From Sessilibacter corallicola (GTDB lineage: Bacteria; Pseudomonadota; Gammaproteobacteria; Pseudomonadales; Cellvibrionaceae), in the NCBI RefSeq assembly GCF_021290925.1, contig NZ_JAJSLX010000001.1, positions 1,488,001 through 1,552,000 on the forward strand: DNA of 64,000 nucleotides, given 5' to 3'. How positions within the stretch are numbered: position 1 is the first letter of the stretch; every line of letters starts with the position of its first letter. The translations under genes were made by a program, and so were the position numbers. The notes under the pieces are model-generated. The model had not been told where the DNA came from. It worked only from the letters and a program-made list of their open reading frames with translations, and made no database searches. This document shows, one piece after another, positions 16,477-25,460 of the stretch.

Positions 16477-17124
16477 ATGAACTTTAATAATAAAAAATAT
16501 TGTATCTACGGCACCGGAGGGTTTGGTCGAGAAGTGCTGGCGTGTTTAACTGACCTATTGTCTAGCACCGGCAGCAACACAAAAGACAACGCAGTATTTA
16601 TGGTAGCCGATCAATTTTATAATCAACCCTCAGTTATGAATGTACCCGTCATAAAGGAATCTGAGTTTACCGCTGACAAGTACAAAGTGATTATCGCAGT
16701 GGGTGATCCTCACGCCAGAAAAAACATCGTCGAACATTTACCACAAAATACCGAATACACCACTCTTATTCATCCGAGCGCCGTTGTTTCCCAGTGGGTT
16801 GAAATCGGAGAGGGCAGTGTTATCACCGCCGGAGTCATCATAACCTGCAACATAAACATAGGCCGACATGCGCATTTAAACTTACACTCCACCGTTGGTC
16901 ACGATTGCAATATCGGCGACTATTTAACAACGGCACCAGGGACTAACATCAGCGGTAATTGTACGCTGGGTGATTGCGTTTACTTTGGAACAAACTCTTC
17001 GGTCCGCCAAGGCGCCAGGATTTGCGACAACGTTACTGTCGGGATGGGAGCCGTGGTGGTAAAAGACATCGATGAACCAGGAACCTATATTGGCAACCCG
17101 TTGAAAAAATTAGAGAAAAAATAA
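16477..17124 (+). CDS. Sugar O-/N-acyltransferase, PglD/NeuD family
   Basis: About 215 residues. The N-terminal nucleotide-sugar-binding segment begins YCIYGTGGFGREVLACL, and VIIAVGDPHARKNIVEHL follows. The C-terminal part is a left-handed beta helix of hexapeptide repeats (VISQ-type SAVVSQWVEIGEGSVITAGVIITCNINIGRHAHLN, GHDCNIGDYLTTAPGTNISGN), ending GNPLKKLEK. The histidine in STVGHDCNIGDY is the expected catalytic base. The family transfers acetyl or similar groups to amino or hydroxyl groups of UDP-sugars. I chose ATG 16477 because the conserved fold begins five residues after it; the longer frame from TTG 16450 adds unrelated residues. It converges with the HMW1C-like gene, nine bases away. 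Confidence 0.9.
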   Translation: MNFNNKKYCIYGTGGFGREVLACLTDLLSSTGSNTKDNAVFMVADQFYNQPSVMNVPVIKESEFTADKYKVIIAVGDPHARKNIVEHLPQNTEYTTLIHPSAVVSQWVEIGEGSVITAGVIITCNINIGRHAHLNLHSTVGHDCNIGDYLTTAPGTNISGNCTLGDCVYFGTNSSVRQGARICDNVTVGMGAVVVKDIDEPGTYIGNPLKKLEKK

Positions 17125-17133
17125 CGCCAAATA

Positions 17134-19068
17134 TTACGACGCTATTCCTGTTTTACTGACCGAGCTTATCAGCTGTTCTCGATCAGAAACGTTCCACAGT
17201 TGTTTATCTTCTGCTTGAATAGTTTCGTGGTTTTGATAAACCCAATAACACAGCTCAGCAAGGTCTTCGACAACATCGTCGTTGCTGGCATCAAATAAAA
17301 ACTGATCAATGTTTTTATCCAATAAATATTGGCTTAGCTCAATGCGTAATGCTTCATTCTCTATTAATTGAATCGCCGCTGCTTTGTATTCATCGATAGA
17401 ATTGGCGCGGCAAAACTCAGGCAAACCAATTCTAGAGCTGAGTTCGGAATCAATATGACTGTGTGTTTCCGGTCCGTCTAAGCAAATCACTGGAATAGCC
17501 AAGCGCGCGCAGTCGATAAATCCATTGGTATTACCAAACGGAAATGGACTGAAGGCAATATCACAATTACTAAGAACGGCCATGTAGTTTTTGTAGGGCA
17601 TATTTTCATACACCGTACACGGCAGTATTTCGGTTAAACGCAACTTAATGGCCGCGTAGTTGATGCCCGACATATTTGGAAAAAAATGAAACTCAACATT
17701 TTTCTTAGTGGTTTCATAAACATACTTACAAATGCTCAGCACAGCCGGGTTCAGCTTGTAAGCAATGCTCGGTACGGCTATTTTTAATGTCTCTGGATTC
17801 TTATTAATGTGTGGGTAAATATCGCAATTGAGCGACCCCAAGCTGAACGCGAGAGTTCCCTTTTTAACTTCCACCCCGGTTTCACTCCAACGGCTTGCAT
17901 CACCGGTAAAGCCTTCTTCGCCAACAAAATAGTCGATATTCTCGCAATGACTGGTTGCCGGATGTCCCATGGTCATCATTTGAATCGGCGCCAACCGATA
18001 TTGCGCACAGCTTACCACCCAGGCTTCCATACCAATGCTGGGATAAAAAATAATATCCGGTGCCTGTTTTACGATGGCGCCGATAATCGGTTTGATGTCT
18101 ACTACCACCCCTTTGTTTTCTAAAATGACGGTTTCGTCAAAATCGGCGATGGATTTTTTATCGAATCGTTTGGGCAGCGACATAAAAACCGTTTTAAAGT
18201 ACTTATTAAGTTTTGAAATAGCACGACCGTAACACCGATACATGGCGTGATCCGACGTATAACGCTCGCAGACAACTAAGATTGTCGGCTTATCTTTTAA
18301 GACACGCTCTTTAGAAATAAACGGTTGTTTTGCTCCATTTTTTTGGCAGTAGTTTTTTACGATCTTATTGAGATGGATTTTAATGTTGTGCTTTTCTGGA
18401 TTGTTCATATAACTGCAAAACATCCAGGTATTTACCAGACGAATCATCGCAGTATCGGACGGTACGATGGAAGCAAACTTCTCGCCGTGATGGAGCAGCG
18501 AATTGCGAGCGTGATCGGACGTTTCGGTCAACACCATCTCGTTATCGAGTAAACTTAACCAAAACAAGAAAGCCAACTCTTTTGGCAAAGCATTCAGTAA
18601 TTCAGTCAAAATCTCAGCGCCGGAGTTGGCGCTACAGGCGACCATGACTTTTAAGAATTCAGATTCATTTTTATAAGATACTTTGTCATCAGCGGTTTTT
18701 TCACCGATGAGCGCAAGTATATGAGACATGTCGGCAAAATCGGTGGCAGCAAACACGGTGTCGAGATACCGCTTAAACAACATCAAATACTCAAAACCTC
18801 CGCGACTGAGCACCAATCCCGGATCAGATAGCAATGCAGTAACGGCCGCACAAAAGCGCGTCAAAAGAATTTTAGAGCGGCTTTTGTTTCGGTTTCTAAT
18901 TGCGCCACCGTCGTCTTGCAGCGTGACAAAATCCCACGTTTTTTGCTCAAACCCTTGCAAGGCTTTTAGCAGCAACAGTGTTGCGTTCTCGTAATCTCGG
19001 TTGTATACCGCACGCTCTAAATCTTCAAGGTCGTAGGTTTTCTCACAAACGTGTGTGTCAGAACTCAT
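17134..19068 (-). CDS. HMW1C-like protein glycosyltransferase (GT41 family)
   Basis: A 644-residue protein similar in length and C-terminal sequence to HMW1C and the bacterial N-glucosyltransferases (about 620 residues). The N-terminal ~270 residues form an all-helical domain. The C-terminal GT-B part has the signature block SPFPFGNTNGFIDCARLAIPVICLDGPETHSHIDSELSSRIGLPEF, where HMW1C proteins have FGNTNG, a GPE(V)HEHID motif and RLGLPEW. In the known family the enzyme works in the cytoplasm, putting glucose from UDP-Glc on asparagines of secreted adhesins. No adhesin or two-partner secretion gene is adjacent, so the acceptor is unknown. No signal peptide or membrane helix is seen. It could instead act on another protein or sugar. 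Confidence 0.82.
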   Translation of the reverse strand: MSSDTHVCEKTYDLEDLERAVYNRDYENATLLLLKALQGFEQKTWDFVTLQDDGGAIRNRNKSRSKILLTRFCAAVTALLSDPGLVLSRGGFEYLMLFKRYLDTVFAATDFADMSHILALIGEKTADDKVSYKNESEFLKVMVACSANSGAEILTELLNALPKELAFLFWLSLLDNEMVLTETSDHARNSLLHHGEKFASIVPSDTAMIRLVNTWMFCSYMNNPEKHNIKIHLNKIVKNYCQKNGAKQPFISKERVLKDKPTILVVCERYTSDHAMYRCYGRAISKLNKYFKTVFMSLPKRFDKKSIADFDETVILENKGVVVDIKPIIGAIVKQAPDIIFYPSIGMEAWVVSCAQYRLAPIQMMTMGHPATSHCENIDYFVGEEGFTGDASRWSETGVEVKKGTLAFSLGSLNCDIYPHINKNPETLKIAVPSIAYKLNPAVLSICKYVYETTKKNVEFHFFPNMSGINYAAIKLRLTEILPCTVYENMPYKNYMAVLSNCDIAFSPFPFGNTNGFIDCARLAIPVICLDGPETHSHIDSELSSRIGLPEFCRANSIDEYKAAAIQLIENEALRIELSQYLLDKNIDQFLFDASNDDVVEDLAELCYWVYQNHETIQAEDKQLWNVSDREQLISSVSKTGIAS

Positions 19069-19297
19069 GGGCCACTCTCGGTAAGCGTCAAGAAACTGCC
19101 GTTTAATGTTAAAAATAGAAGTTTAGGCGTTAGAGCAGCATCTATGCCACGCAACCAATGGCCGCGATATATCAGGTTTTAATAGTATTTAATCGCGAAG
19201 TACTCTATGGTTGGAGGCCCTTTTTATCGGTTTTTAGAACCTATTCAAAAACGAACTCAACCAGGCTGTAGTACCTTCATCTTAATAAGGTAGTTTG

Positions 19298-20071
19298 ATG
19301 ATCGCTGAATTTTCTTATCAGATTTTATTACTGTTGTTTTTTGCCGCCGTATTTGCAGGCTTTATTGATACATTAGCCGGTGGCGGCGGATTGATTACCC
19401 TACCAACTTTGATACTGGCAGGGATTCCGCCCATTTCGGCACTGGGCACCAATAAACTGCAAAGCAGCATGGGCACGGCAACGTCTTCATTATTAATGTT
19501 AAGAAAGCGAAAGGTCACATGGGATGAAGTCAAACCATTAATGCTAACGGCATTTATTGGCTCGTGCTTAGGTACGGCAGCCATTCAGTTTGTCGATTCA
19601 CAAGCATTGTCTTTTATTATTCCGGCGGCACTTTTAGTCATTGCGATTTATTTTTTATTTTCGCCAACACCAACGCAAGATAAACAAACACCCCAGGTAT
19701 CTCAGTCAACCTTTAAAAACGCGATTGTACCTTCGGTGGGGTTTTACGACGGTTTCTTTGGTCCAGGCACTGGCTCATTCTTCGCGCTCGCCGGAGTTAC
19801 CGCCAACGGTAAAGGATTGATTAAAGCCACCGCGATGGCAAAACCTCTTAACTTCGCCACCAACATCGCCTCGCTGACTATTTTTATTGTACTTGGAAAA
19901 GTCGTGTGGGTGGCGGGATTATTGATGATTACCGGTCAGGTACTCGGCGCTTGGGTGGGTTCGCATTTCCTGCTAAAAACAAAACCTATTTATATTCGAG
20001 GTTTAATTGTATTAATTTGCTCAGCCATGCTCATTCGATACAGCGTTGATCAGGGCTGGCTGAGCAGATGA
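19298..20071 (+). CDS. TSUP/TauE-SafE family membrane transporter (YfcA-like)
   Basis: 257 residues with about eight hydrophobic helices and the two-half structure of TSUP proteins. The N-terminal half has FIDTLAGGGGLITLPTLILAGIPPISALGTNKLQSSMGT and the second half VPSVGFYDGFFGPGTGSFFALAG, both diagnostic. The family exports or imports sulfur-containing anions such as sulfite, sulfoacetate or taurine products; for YfcA-type members the substrate is not known. The start is ATG 19298, with AAGG seven bases upstream, rather than the in-frame TTG three bases earlier. It is monocistronic and converges with the ABM-domain gene. Confidence 0.92.
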   Translation: MIAEFSYQILLLLFFAAVFAGFIDTLAGGGGLITLPTLILAGIPPISALGTNKLQSSMGTATSSLLMLRKRKVTWDEVKPLMLTAFIGSCLGTAAIQFVDSQALSFIIPAALLVIAIYFLFSPTPTQDKQTPQVSQSTFKNAIVPSVGFYDGFFGPGTGSFFALAGVTANGKGLIKATAMAKPLNFATNIASLTIFIVLGKVVWVAGLLMITGQVLGAWVGSHFLLKTKPIYIRGLIVLICSAMLIRYSVDQGWLSR

Positions 20072-20087
20072 GTATAACTACCGAGTT

Positions 20088-20390
20088 TTATACGGATTCA
20101 AGCACTTCGCTCATTTCATTTAAGGTGAAATTAGCCACTGCGCCGTCAACTGCTTCCATATACGCTTTAAGGTGATCGTTGTTCATGTGTGCTTGCCACA
20201 ACTCACGGGATTCCCATTTTTCAAAAAATAAAAATATTTCTGGGCTTTGGTTGTCTTGATGCAGATCGTAGGTAATACAACCTTGCTCGGCTCTGGTTGG
20301 TTGAATCAATTTAATAAGTTCGGTTTTTACCAAGTCGACTGCTTCAGGCTTGGCTTCAATTTTCGCGACAATGGTGAGTACGGTATTCAT
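20088..20390 (-). CDS. Antibiotic biosynthesis monooxygenase (ABM) domain protein, YgiN-like
   Basis: A 100-residue ABM-fold protein (ferredoxin-like dimer). Seen: VAKIEAKPEAVDLVKTELIKLIQPTRAEQGCITYDLHQD and FLFFEKWESRELWQAHMNNDHLKAYM, typical of putative quinol monooxygenases of the YgiN type. It lies 36 bases downstream of the alcohol dehydrogenase-like gene in the same direction. The two are probably one operon under the divergent LysR protein, a common layout for quinone/electrophile stress functions. The biochemical role is inferred from the family. Confidence 0.9.
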   Translation of the reverse strand: MNTVLTIVAKIEAKPEAVDLVKTELIKLIQPTRAEQGCITYDLHQDNQSPEIFLFFEKWESRELWQAHMNNDHLKAYMEAVDGAVANFTLNEMSEVLESV

Positions 20391-20426
20391 GGTTAATTCT
20401 CTAAAATAAAATTGAAAAGATTATGA

Positions 20427-21461
20427 TCAAAAACCTTCAAGAACAATTTTTCCAACGGTGGAATTTGTCTCAAGCTTTCGATGTGCATTTTTTAGATTCT
20501 CGGCATTGATGATTCCACCGTGTTCACCTACGGTGGTTTTAATATGCCCGGCATCAATTAATTGAGCCAGCTCGGTGAGTAACTCGTGCTGCTTAATCAT
20601 ATCGTGGGTATTGAACATTGAGCGCGTGTACATAAATTCCCAATGCAACGATATGGATTTTAGTTTCAGTTTTTTAATGTCGATGGAATCAGCAGGGTCG
20701 TCAATCAGTGCGAGCTTTCCTTGCGGTGCCAGAACATCAACAATTTGATCAAAGTGTTGATCGGTTTGATTCAAGCTAATCACATGGGTTACTGAAGGTA
20801 TATTCAACGCGTTTAAGTGCTCTGAAAACGATTTATGGTGATTAATCACATGATCAGCACCCAAACTTTTCACCCATTCCACGCTCTCGGTACGAGAAGC
20901 CGTACCAATCACGGCAGCGTTAGTCAGTTTTACGGCCAGTTGGGTCAAAATGGAACCCACGCCACCGGCTGCGCCAATAATTAAGATGGATTCATCACTT
21001 GTACCTTTTGGCGCAGAAGGTTGAATTGCGCTGATGTTTAAGCGATCAAACAATAATTCCCACGCGGTAATCGCCGTTAAAGGCAAGGCGGCCGCTTCGG
21101 TATCGGTGAGCGTTTGCGGTTTTTTACCGACAATGCGTTCATCCACCAATTGATATTCGGCGTTCGATCCCGCGCGCGTCAAATCACCGGCATACCACAC
21201 CTGATCACCCACACGGAAGTTTTCCACGAGATCACCAATTTCCACCACTTCACCAACGGCATCCCAACCCAAAATACGATACTCATCGCCGTCGAGAGGC
21301 GCCATAGCTCTGCGCACTTTGGTATCAACAGGGTTCACCGATATCGCGTTCACCTTGATTAACACATCACGCCCAGAGGCTTTGGGTGTCGGCAGTTCAA
21401 TATCAATAAGGGATTTGTCTTGGTCGATATCTCCGGGGGAACGGTAGCCAATCGCTTTCAT
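20427..21461 (-). CDS. Zinc-type alcohol dehydrogenase-like / quinone oxidoreductase (MDR family)
   Basis: 344 residues of the medium-chain dehydrogenase/reductase superfamily, matching the zinc-binding alcohol dehydrogenase family of TIGR02817. Seen: VLIKVNAISVNPVDTKVRRAM, LGWDAVGEVVEIGDLVENFRVGDQVWYAGDLTRAGSNAEYQLVDERIVGKKP, and the NAD(P)H site ILIIGAAGGVGSILTQLAVKL. Classical catalytic zinc cysteines are absent, so a quinone- or enone-reductase activity with NADPH is more likely than alcohol oxidation. I start it at ATG 21461 (MKAIGYRSPGD); 18 further upstream codons in the open frame look unrelated. The ABM gene follows it and the LysR gene diverges from it, which points to LysR control. 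Confidence 0.92.
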   Translation of the reverse strand: MKAIGYRSPGDIDQDKSLIDIELPTPKASGRDVLIKVNAISVNPVDTKVRRAMAPLDGDEYRILGWDAVGEVVEIGDLVENFRVGDQVWYAGDLTRAGSNAEYQLVDERIVGKKPQTLTDTEAAALPLTAITAWELLFDRLNISAIQPSAPKGTSDESILIIGAAGGVGSILTQLAVKLTNAAVIGTASRTESVEWVKSLGADHVINHHKSFSEHLNALNIPSVTHVISLNQTDQHFDQIVDVLAPQGKLALIDDPADSIDIKKLKLKSISLHWEFMYTRSMFNTHDMIKQHELLTELAQLIDAGHIKTTVGEHGGIINAENLKNAHRKLETNSTVGKIVLEGF

Positions 21462-21570
21462 GGTGGTATCTCTTTTGTTAGTTGAACAACGGGTAAGCAC
21501 GGTCTGACTGTGCAATCACGGGATGCCGCTATTATCAAACGCCTTTTACGTGCTATAAATAGGGTAATCA

Positions 21571-21597
21571 TTGATTAATAATCAAAATATTTTTGAT
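21571..21597. promoter_or_regulatory. Candidate LysR operator between the oxidoreductase and lysR genes
   Basis: Two overlapping palindromes lie directly before the lysR ATG: TTGATT-AAT-AATCAA (21571-21585) and ATCAAAA-TAT-TTTTGAT (21581-21597, perfect 7-bp arms). The site is in the 137-bp divergent region, where LysR proteins usually bind to repress themselves and activate the neighbour. Its nearness to the start codon suits self-repression. Confidence 0.5.
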
Positions 21598-21598
21598 A

Positions 21599-22498
21599 AT
21601 GAACCTAGAAGACCTGTCTTTATTCATTCAAACCGCCGACAGTGGCAGCATTACCAAAGCCGCCGCCAACTTAGACATCAGCACGGCAGCGGCCAGTGCC
21701 GCCCTTAAACGTCTGGAAAAACAACTTGGTGCCACCTTGTTTATTCGCTCTACTCGGCATTTGCGCATCACCGAAGAAGGCGAGCGCTATTTAGTGCACA
21801 CCCGTAACGCCCTAGAGAGCCTCAGACTCGGCCAGGAATCAATGCAATCACTGAAAGGTGAAATCTCGGGGAAATTGCGTATTTCGGTACCTTCGGATTT
21901 AGGCCGCAACCTGTTAATGCACTGCTTTGATCGTATTATTGATCAGCATCCGAAATTATCGGTGAATTTAATTTTGGGCGATTCCATTACCGACTTTTTT
22001 ATTGACCGTGTTGATCTTGCCATTCGCTACGGAACCCTTGAAGACTCTTCATCAGTAGCCTTTAAACTCGCCGATCTAGAACGCGTTTTATGCGCCGCGC
22101 CCAGTTATTTGGCAAAGCATGGCATGCCAAGAACACCTGAAGAGCTTCACAATCACAACTGCCTTTGCTTTCAATTAAATAATCGTATTTACAATCAGTG
22201 GGAATTTTCTCAAACCGCAGAAACTGACACTAAAAAAATTATCGTAAAAGTTTCTGGTAATCGAACCGCCAATGATGGCGAGCTGGTGAGACGTTGGCTT
22301 GTTAACGGTAAGGGGATTGGTTACAAATCCAAATTTGATATTGCCGAGGATTTAAAAGACGGGAAACTGGTTCGGTTATTACCCAACTATAAAACCGCAA
22401 CAACAGAATTAAATTTAATTTGCCCCAATAAAAATCGAATCACACCATCTGTATTACTCATTCGCGATTTATTAAGAGAAGACTTTATTAAATTATAA
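21599..22498 (+). CDS. LysR family transcriptional regulator
   Basis: 299 residues with an N-terminal winged helix (MNLEDLSLFIQTADSGSITKAAANLDISTAAASAALKRLEKQLGATLFIRSTRHLRITEEG) and a periplasmic-binding-like effector domain (LRISVPSDLGRNLLMHCFDRIIDQHPKLSVNLILGD). The DLAIRYG segment is typical of the large group that controls divergent quinone or alcohol oxidoreductase genes. It starts at ATG 21599, immediately after a pair of palindromes. It is divergent from the MDR/ABM operon and probably its regulator. The inducer is unknown. Confidence 0.92.
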   Translation: MNLEDLSLFIQTADSGSITKAAANLDISTAAASAALKRLEKQLGATLFIRSTRHLRITEEGERYLVHTRNALESLRLGQESMQSLKGEISGKLRISVPSDLGRNLLMHCFDRIIDQHPKLSVNLILGDSITDFFIDRVDLAIRYGTLEDSSSVAFKLADLERVLCAAPSYLAKHGMPRTPEELHNHNCLCFQLNNRIYNQWEFSQTAETDTKKIIVKVSGNRTANDGELVRRWLVNGKGIGYKSKFDIAEDLKDGKLVRLLPNYKTATTELNLICPNKNRITPSVLLIRDLLREDFIKL

Positions 22499-22808
22499 TT
22501 ATCAAGCACAAGCTTTATATTCATTTACAAGTCATCACGAAAAAGAAAATCACGCCAAAATAAAAACGTTAAAAATAATTAAACCGTCTTACGGTTAACA
22601 CTTTAAATAACTGTAAGAAATTGAGTTTAATCATATCGTTATTTTTACATTAGCTCATTTCAAAAAATTGGCTGTAACATTTGACAGCACTGTGCATAAC
22701 ACACCTCATACACAATTTTTTTTGTTTTAGCATTTTTGCAATCCTGTTGAGAATAAACGCTCATGGTTATTTGACGTTGTCCCGGCAAATTGATTAACAG
22801 AGCGAAAA
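22499..22808. other. Intergenic region before the glycine-zipper gene
   Basis: A+T-rich, with no gene seen. It holds a short stem AACCGT (22582-22587) / ACGGTT (22591-22596) with a three-base loop and, on the + strand, no T-run. The promoter of the downstream toxin-like gene is probably here but was not fixed. Confidence 0.4.
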
Positions 22809-23507
22809 ATGACGATAAACAACGAAAGACGATTATTCGAAAATGCCATTCAGGCATTAGAAGCAGAAATTGCCAATATTGGCGCACATTTAGTTATTGA
22901 TTCGTCTGCGCGCCAGTCTTACTCCAGAAAAATAAAAGCGATGGCGAATGAACTTAGAGTACAAGCATCTTCTGGAAGAATATCTTGGGTGGACGCGGCA
23001 AATACAGCGAATGAAACTCGCAACGCGATAATGGAAATAACAAGAAGAAGGAGTACGCCTGTCGGTAAAGCGCTGGCTCATTCAATTAAACAACAGGGTA
23101 AAACATTAAATGAAATAATCGCCAAAAAAGTCATTAAAGTTTATGGACCTAAAGTGTCGTTTCATGACTTGACCGCGCAACAGCAAAATGCGATTTATGC
23201 CGAGGTCGTAAAGTCAGCCGGAAAGTCTAACCCGAAAGTTAGCGCAACCATGAAAAAACTCTCGTATGCAGGACGAAGTTTAATATTTCTTTCAATTGCG
23301 TTATCTGTATATACTGTTGCGACCGCTGAAAATAAAGTAGGAGCGGCCGGTAAAGAAGCTGCATTAACTGGAGCTAGCATTGCCGGAGGGATCGCTGGTG
23401 GCGCAGTGGCTGGCCTGGCTTGCGGTCCAGGTGCACCCGTCTGTGTTACTGTTGGTGCATTCGTCGGTGGCGCTCTAGCAGCGATCGGAATAGGTTTTGC
23501 CTGGTAG
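22809..23507 (+). CDS. Glycine-zipper membrane toxin-like protein
   Basis: 232 residues. The first ~150 are helical, charged and soluble-looking (MTINNERRLFENAIQALEAEI, RISWVDAANTANETRNAIME). The last ~75 contain a hydrophobic helix (SLIFLSIALSVYTVATAENK) and then a long glycine/alanine-zipper hairpin (GASIAGGIAGGAVAGLACGPGAP and VCVTVGAFVGGALAAIGIGF). This C-terminal pattern, with its ACGPGAPVC turn, resembles the C-terminal regions of membrane-inserting effectors linked to type VI or contact-dependent systems. There is no N-terminal signal peptide, as expected for a cargo effector. No secretion genes are in the window. A small acidic gene follows after eight bases, as an immunity gene would. 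The toxin role is inferred. Confidence 0.65.
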   Translation: MTINNERRLFENAIQALEAEIANIGAHLVIDSSARQSYSRKIKAMANELRVQASSGRISWVDAANTANETRNAIMEITRRRSTPVGKALAHSIKQQGKTLNEIIAKKVIKVYGPKVSFHDLTAQQQNAIYAEVVKSAGKSNPKVSATMKKLSYAGRSLIFLSIALSVYTVATAENKVGAAGKEAALTGASIAGGIAGGAVAGLACGPGAPVCVTVGAFVGGALAAIGIGFAW

Positions 23508-23515
23508 TTATCAGT

Positions 23516-23971
23516 ATGAACATTATAGAATCATCGCAAATTAGTTCTGCGTTAACTCGCGAAGCCACCGAAACCGAATCACCCAATATTCAAGTTAGCA
23601 TCGCTCAGGCAGCACTAGACGTTAATATCGAAGGCGCTTGTGTAGAAGCCTGTATTCAACTCCAAGATGAATATCTGATCTTTACCACCAACGATTGCCC
23701 GTTCGAAGAAACCTTAAATATTTATTTAATTGATGCCGAAAACAACGTTGTTGATTCAGCATCGATTTATTGGATGTATTCAACCGGCATGTTTTCGGAC
23801 TTAACCATAAAGAACGCTAACACGATTGGATTTACATTTTTTAAAGATACACCGTGGACTTTAGAAGTCTTCGAAAAACCCCAAATGATGGTGCCGTATA
23901 TTTCGGAGCCTAAAGGAGTTTTTCGAAAAATGAAGTTAAAACGTCGGTTTAGAATTTCTGAAAAACAGTAA
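23516..23971 (+). CDS. Hypothetical protein, candidate immunity partner of the glycine-zipper gene
   Basis: 151 residues from ATG 23516 (MNIIESSQISSALTRE). The longer open frame from 23420 overlaps the upstream gene and adds only basic out-of-family sequence. The protein appears soluble and rich in beta strands, with an acidic first two thirds and a basic tail (FRKMKLKRRFRISEKQ). No family is recognised. Position, spacing of eight bases and lack of other partners suggest that it neutralises or carries the upstream protein. That is inference only. Confidence 0.6.
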   Translation: MNIIESSQISSALTREATETESPNIQVSIAQAALDVNIEGACVEACIQLQDEYLIFTTNDCPFEETLNIYLIDAENNVVDSASIYWMYSTGMFSDLTIKNANTIGFTFFKDTPWTLEVFEKPQMMVPYISEPKGVFRKMKLKRRFRISEKQ

Positions 23972-24004
23972 ATGTGGCTTGGTTAGCTGTGATGTTTATT
24001 GAAC

Positions 24005-24625
24005 TTACATCTCTTCTTTAACAAAAACCAACAACTGATTATTCGCAGGCATGGCGTTATCTTCCACTAACTTTAAACCTTGCTCTTTGGCCAGCTCTTG
24101 AATCGCTTCTATATCGCGAACACCACTTTCTGAATTTCGATTTTTCAACCAAATATCAAACTTTGCGTTACTCGGTGTGGTAAATTCGCCGCTGTATTTA
24201 AAAGGTCCGTAGATAATGAGTGTTGCGTTTTCATTGAGAACATTAGAGAGACCAGCAAAAAAATGTTTTACCGAATCAAAACTCATAATGTGTAAAGTGT
24301 TGGCCGTGTAGACGGCATCGACTTTTAATTCAGGCCAACTGCCGGTTACATCAAGTTCTAATGGACGAGAAATATTATCGCCATTGTATTCACCTAACCA
24401 CTGATTAATACCGGGATGATTTTCTGTAAGGTCGGATGTGTGCCAATGCAGATGAGGTAATTCACCCGCGAAATAAACGGCGTGTTGGCCGGTGCCAGAA
24501 CCGATTTCCAGCACGGATTTTTTATCGGATAAAAGCCGTTGTAATTGAGCAAAAATCGGTTCGCGATTATTAATACTTGCTTGGGAAATCGGTTTTTCTA
24601 AAATCACAGTGTTATCTCTTTTCAT
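24005..24625 (-). CDS. DUF938 SAM-dependent methyltransferase-like protein
   Basis: 206 residues of the DUF938 family, a class I methyltransferase fold. The N-terminal part has SQASINNREPIFAQLQRLL and the SAM-binding VLEIGSGTGQHAVYFAGELPHLHWHTSDL (GSGTG near residue 43). Later blocks are AVYTANTLHIMSFDSVKHFFAGL and LIIYGPFKYSGEFTTPSNAKFD, both family marks. The family is widespread in proteobacteria but its substrate is unknown. It is 40 bases downstream of yaaA in the same direction, so it may share its transcript. Confidence 0.92.
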   Translation of the reverse strand: MKRDNTVILEKPISQASINNREPIFAQLQRLLSDKKSVLEIGSGTGQHAVYFAGELPHLHWHTSDLTENHPGINQWLGEYNGDNISRPLELDVTGSWPELKVDAVYTANTLHIMSFDSVKHFFAGLSNVLNENATLIIYGPFKYSGEFTTPSNAKFDIWLKNRNSESGVRDIEAIQELAKEQGLKLVEDNAMPANNQLLVFVKEEM

Positions 24626-24665
24626 GAGCCAATATTAAATGGCGCTCTGATTAATTCATGACATT

Positions 24666-25442
24666 TTATTCTGGCGTATCGCGAGTGAATACCCAAGTAT
24701 TACCTTTGGAAAGTTCACTGTTGTATTGATACCCTTGAACGTTAAAATCTTTTAATCCTTCCGCCTCGGTTACTCCGTGCTGAATAGCCCAAGCACTCAT
24801 TAAGCCTCGAGCTTTTTTGGCGTAGAAGCTGATAATTTTGTACTCGCCATTTTTTAAATCTTTAAATGCGGGCGTAATAATCTCGGCGTTGAGTACTTTT
24901 TTGTTCACGACTTTAAAGTACTCATTGGACGCTAAATTTACCAAGGTATCGGTTTTGAGTTTTTTCAATTGCTCGTTTAGCGCTTCGGTGACTTTGTCAC
25001 CCCAAAATTCGTACAAGTTTTTACCGCGACGATTATCAAACTTGGTGCCCATTTCCAATCGGTAGGCTTGCATTAAGTCTAACGGTCTAAGCAAACCATA
25101 GAGACCCGATAAAATCCGCAGGTGTTTTTGCGCAAATTTAAATTCTTGTGCGTTGAACGATTCTGCCTGTAAACCTGTGTACACATCGCCTTTAAACGCA
25201 AGTACGGCTTGCTTGGCATTGTCTTTGGTAAACGGTTGCGACCAGTCACGGAAGCGATCAAAGTTAAGCACGCCAAGTTTGTCGCTGATGCTCATCAAGG
25301 TTGAAATGTCGTGCGGAGCGAGTTCACGCAACTCATCGATAAGTTCGGCTGAGTCTTCCAAAAAGTCGGGTTGGGTCGCTGTTTTGGTCACAGGCGCGGT
25401 GTCGTAGTCCAGCGTTTTTGCCGGTGAGATAACCATTAACAT
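24666..25442 (-). CDS. yaaA: Peroxide stress protein YaaA
   Basis: 258 residues of the YaaA/DUF328 family. Recognisable blocks are [14 protein letters not shown] at the start, [60 protein letters not shown] and [19 protein letters not shown]. In E. coli YaaA lowers intracellular free iron during peroxide stress and has been reported to bind DNA. It lies 18 bases after the DUF4265 gene and before the DUF938 gene, all on the minus strand, so a three-gene operon is likely. The length is normal for the family. Confidence 0.96.
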   Translation of the reverse strand: MLMVISPAKTLDYDTAPVTKTATQPDFLEDSAELIDELRELAPHDISTLMSISDKLGVLNFDRFRDWSQPFTKDNAKQAVLAFKGDVYTGLQAESFNAQEFKFAQKHLRILSGLYGLLRPLDLMQAYRLEMGTKFDNRRGKNLYEFWGDKVTEALNEQLKKLKTDTLVNLASNEYFKVVNKKVLNAEIITPAFKDLKNGEYKIISFYAKKARGLMSAWAIQHGVTEAEGLKDFNVQGYQYNSELSKGNTWVFTRDTPE

Positions 25443-25460
25443 AGTGATGAATTCCTGGTG

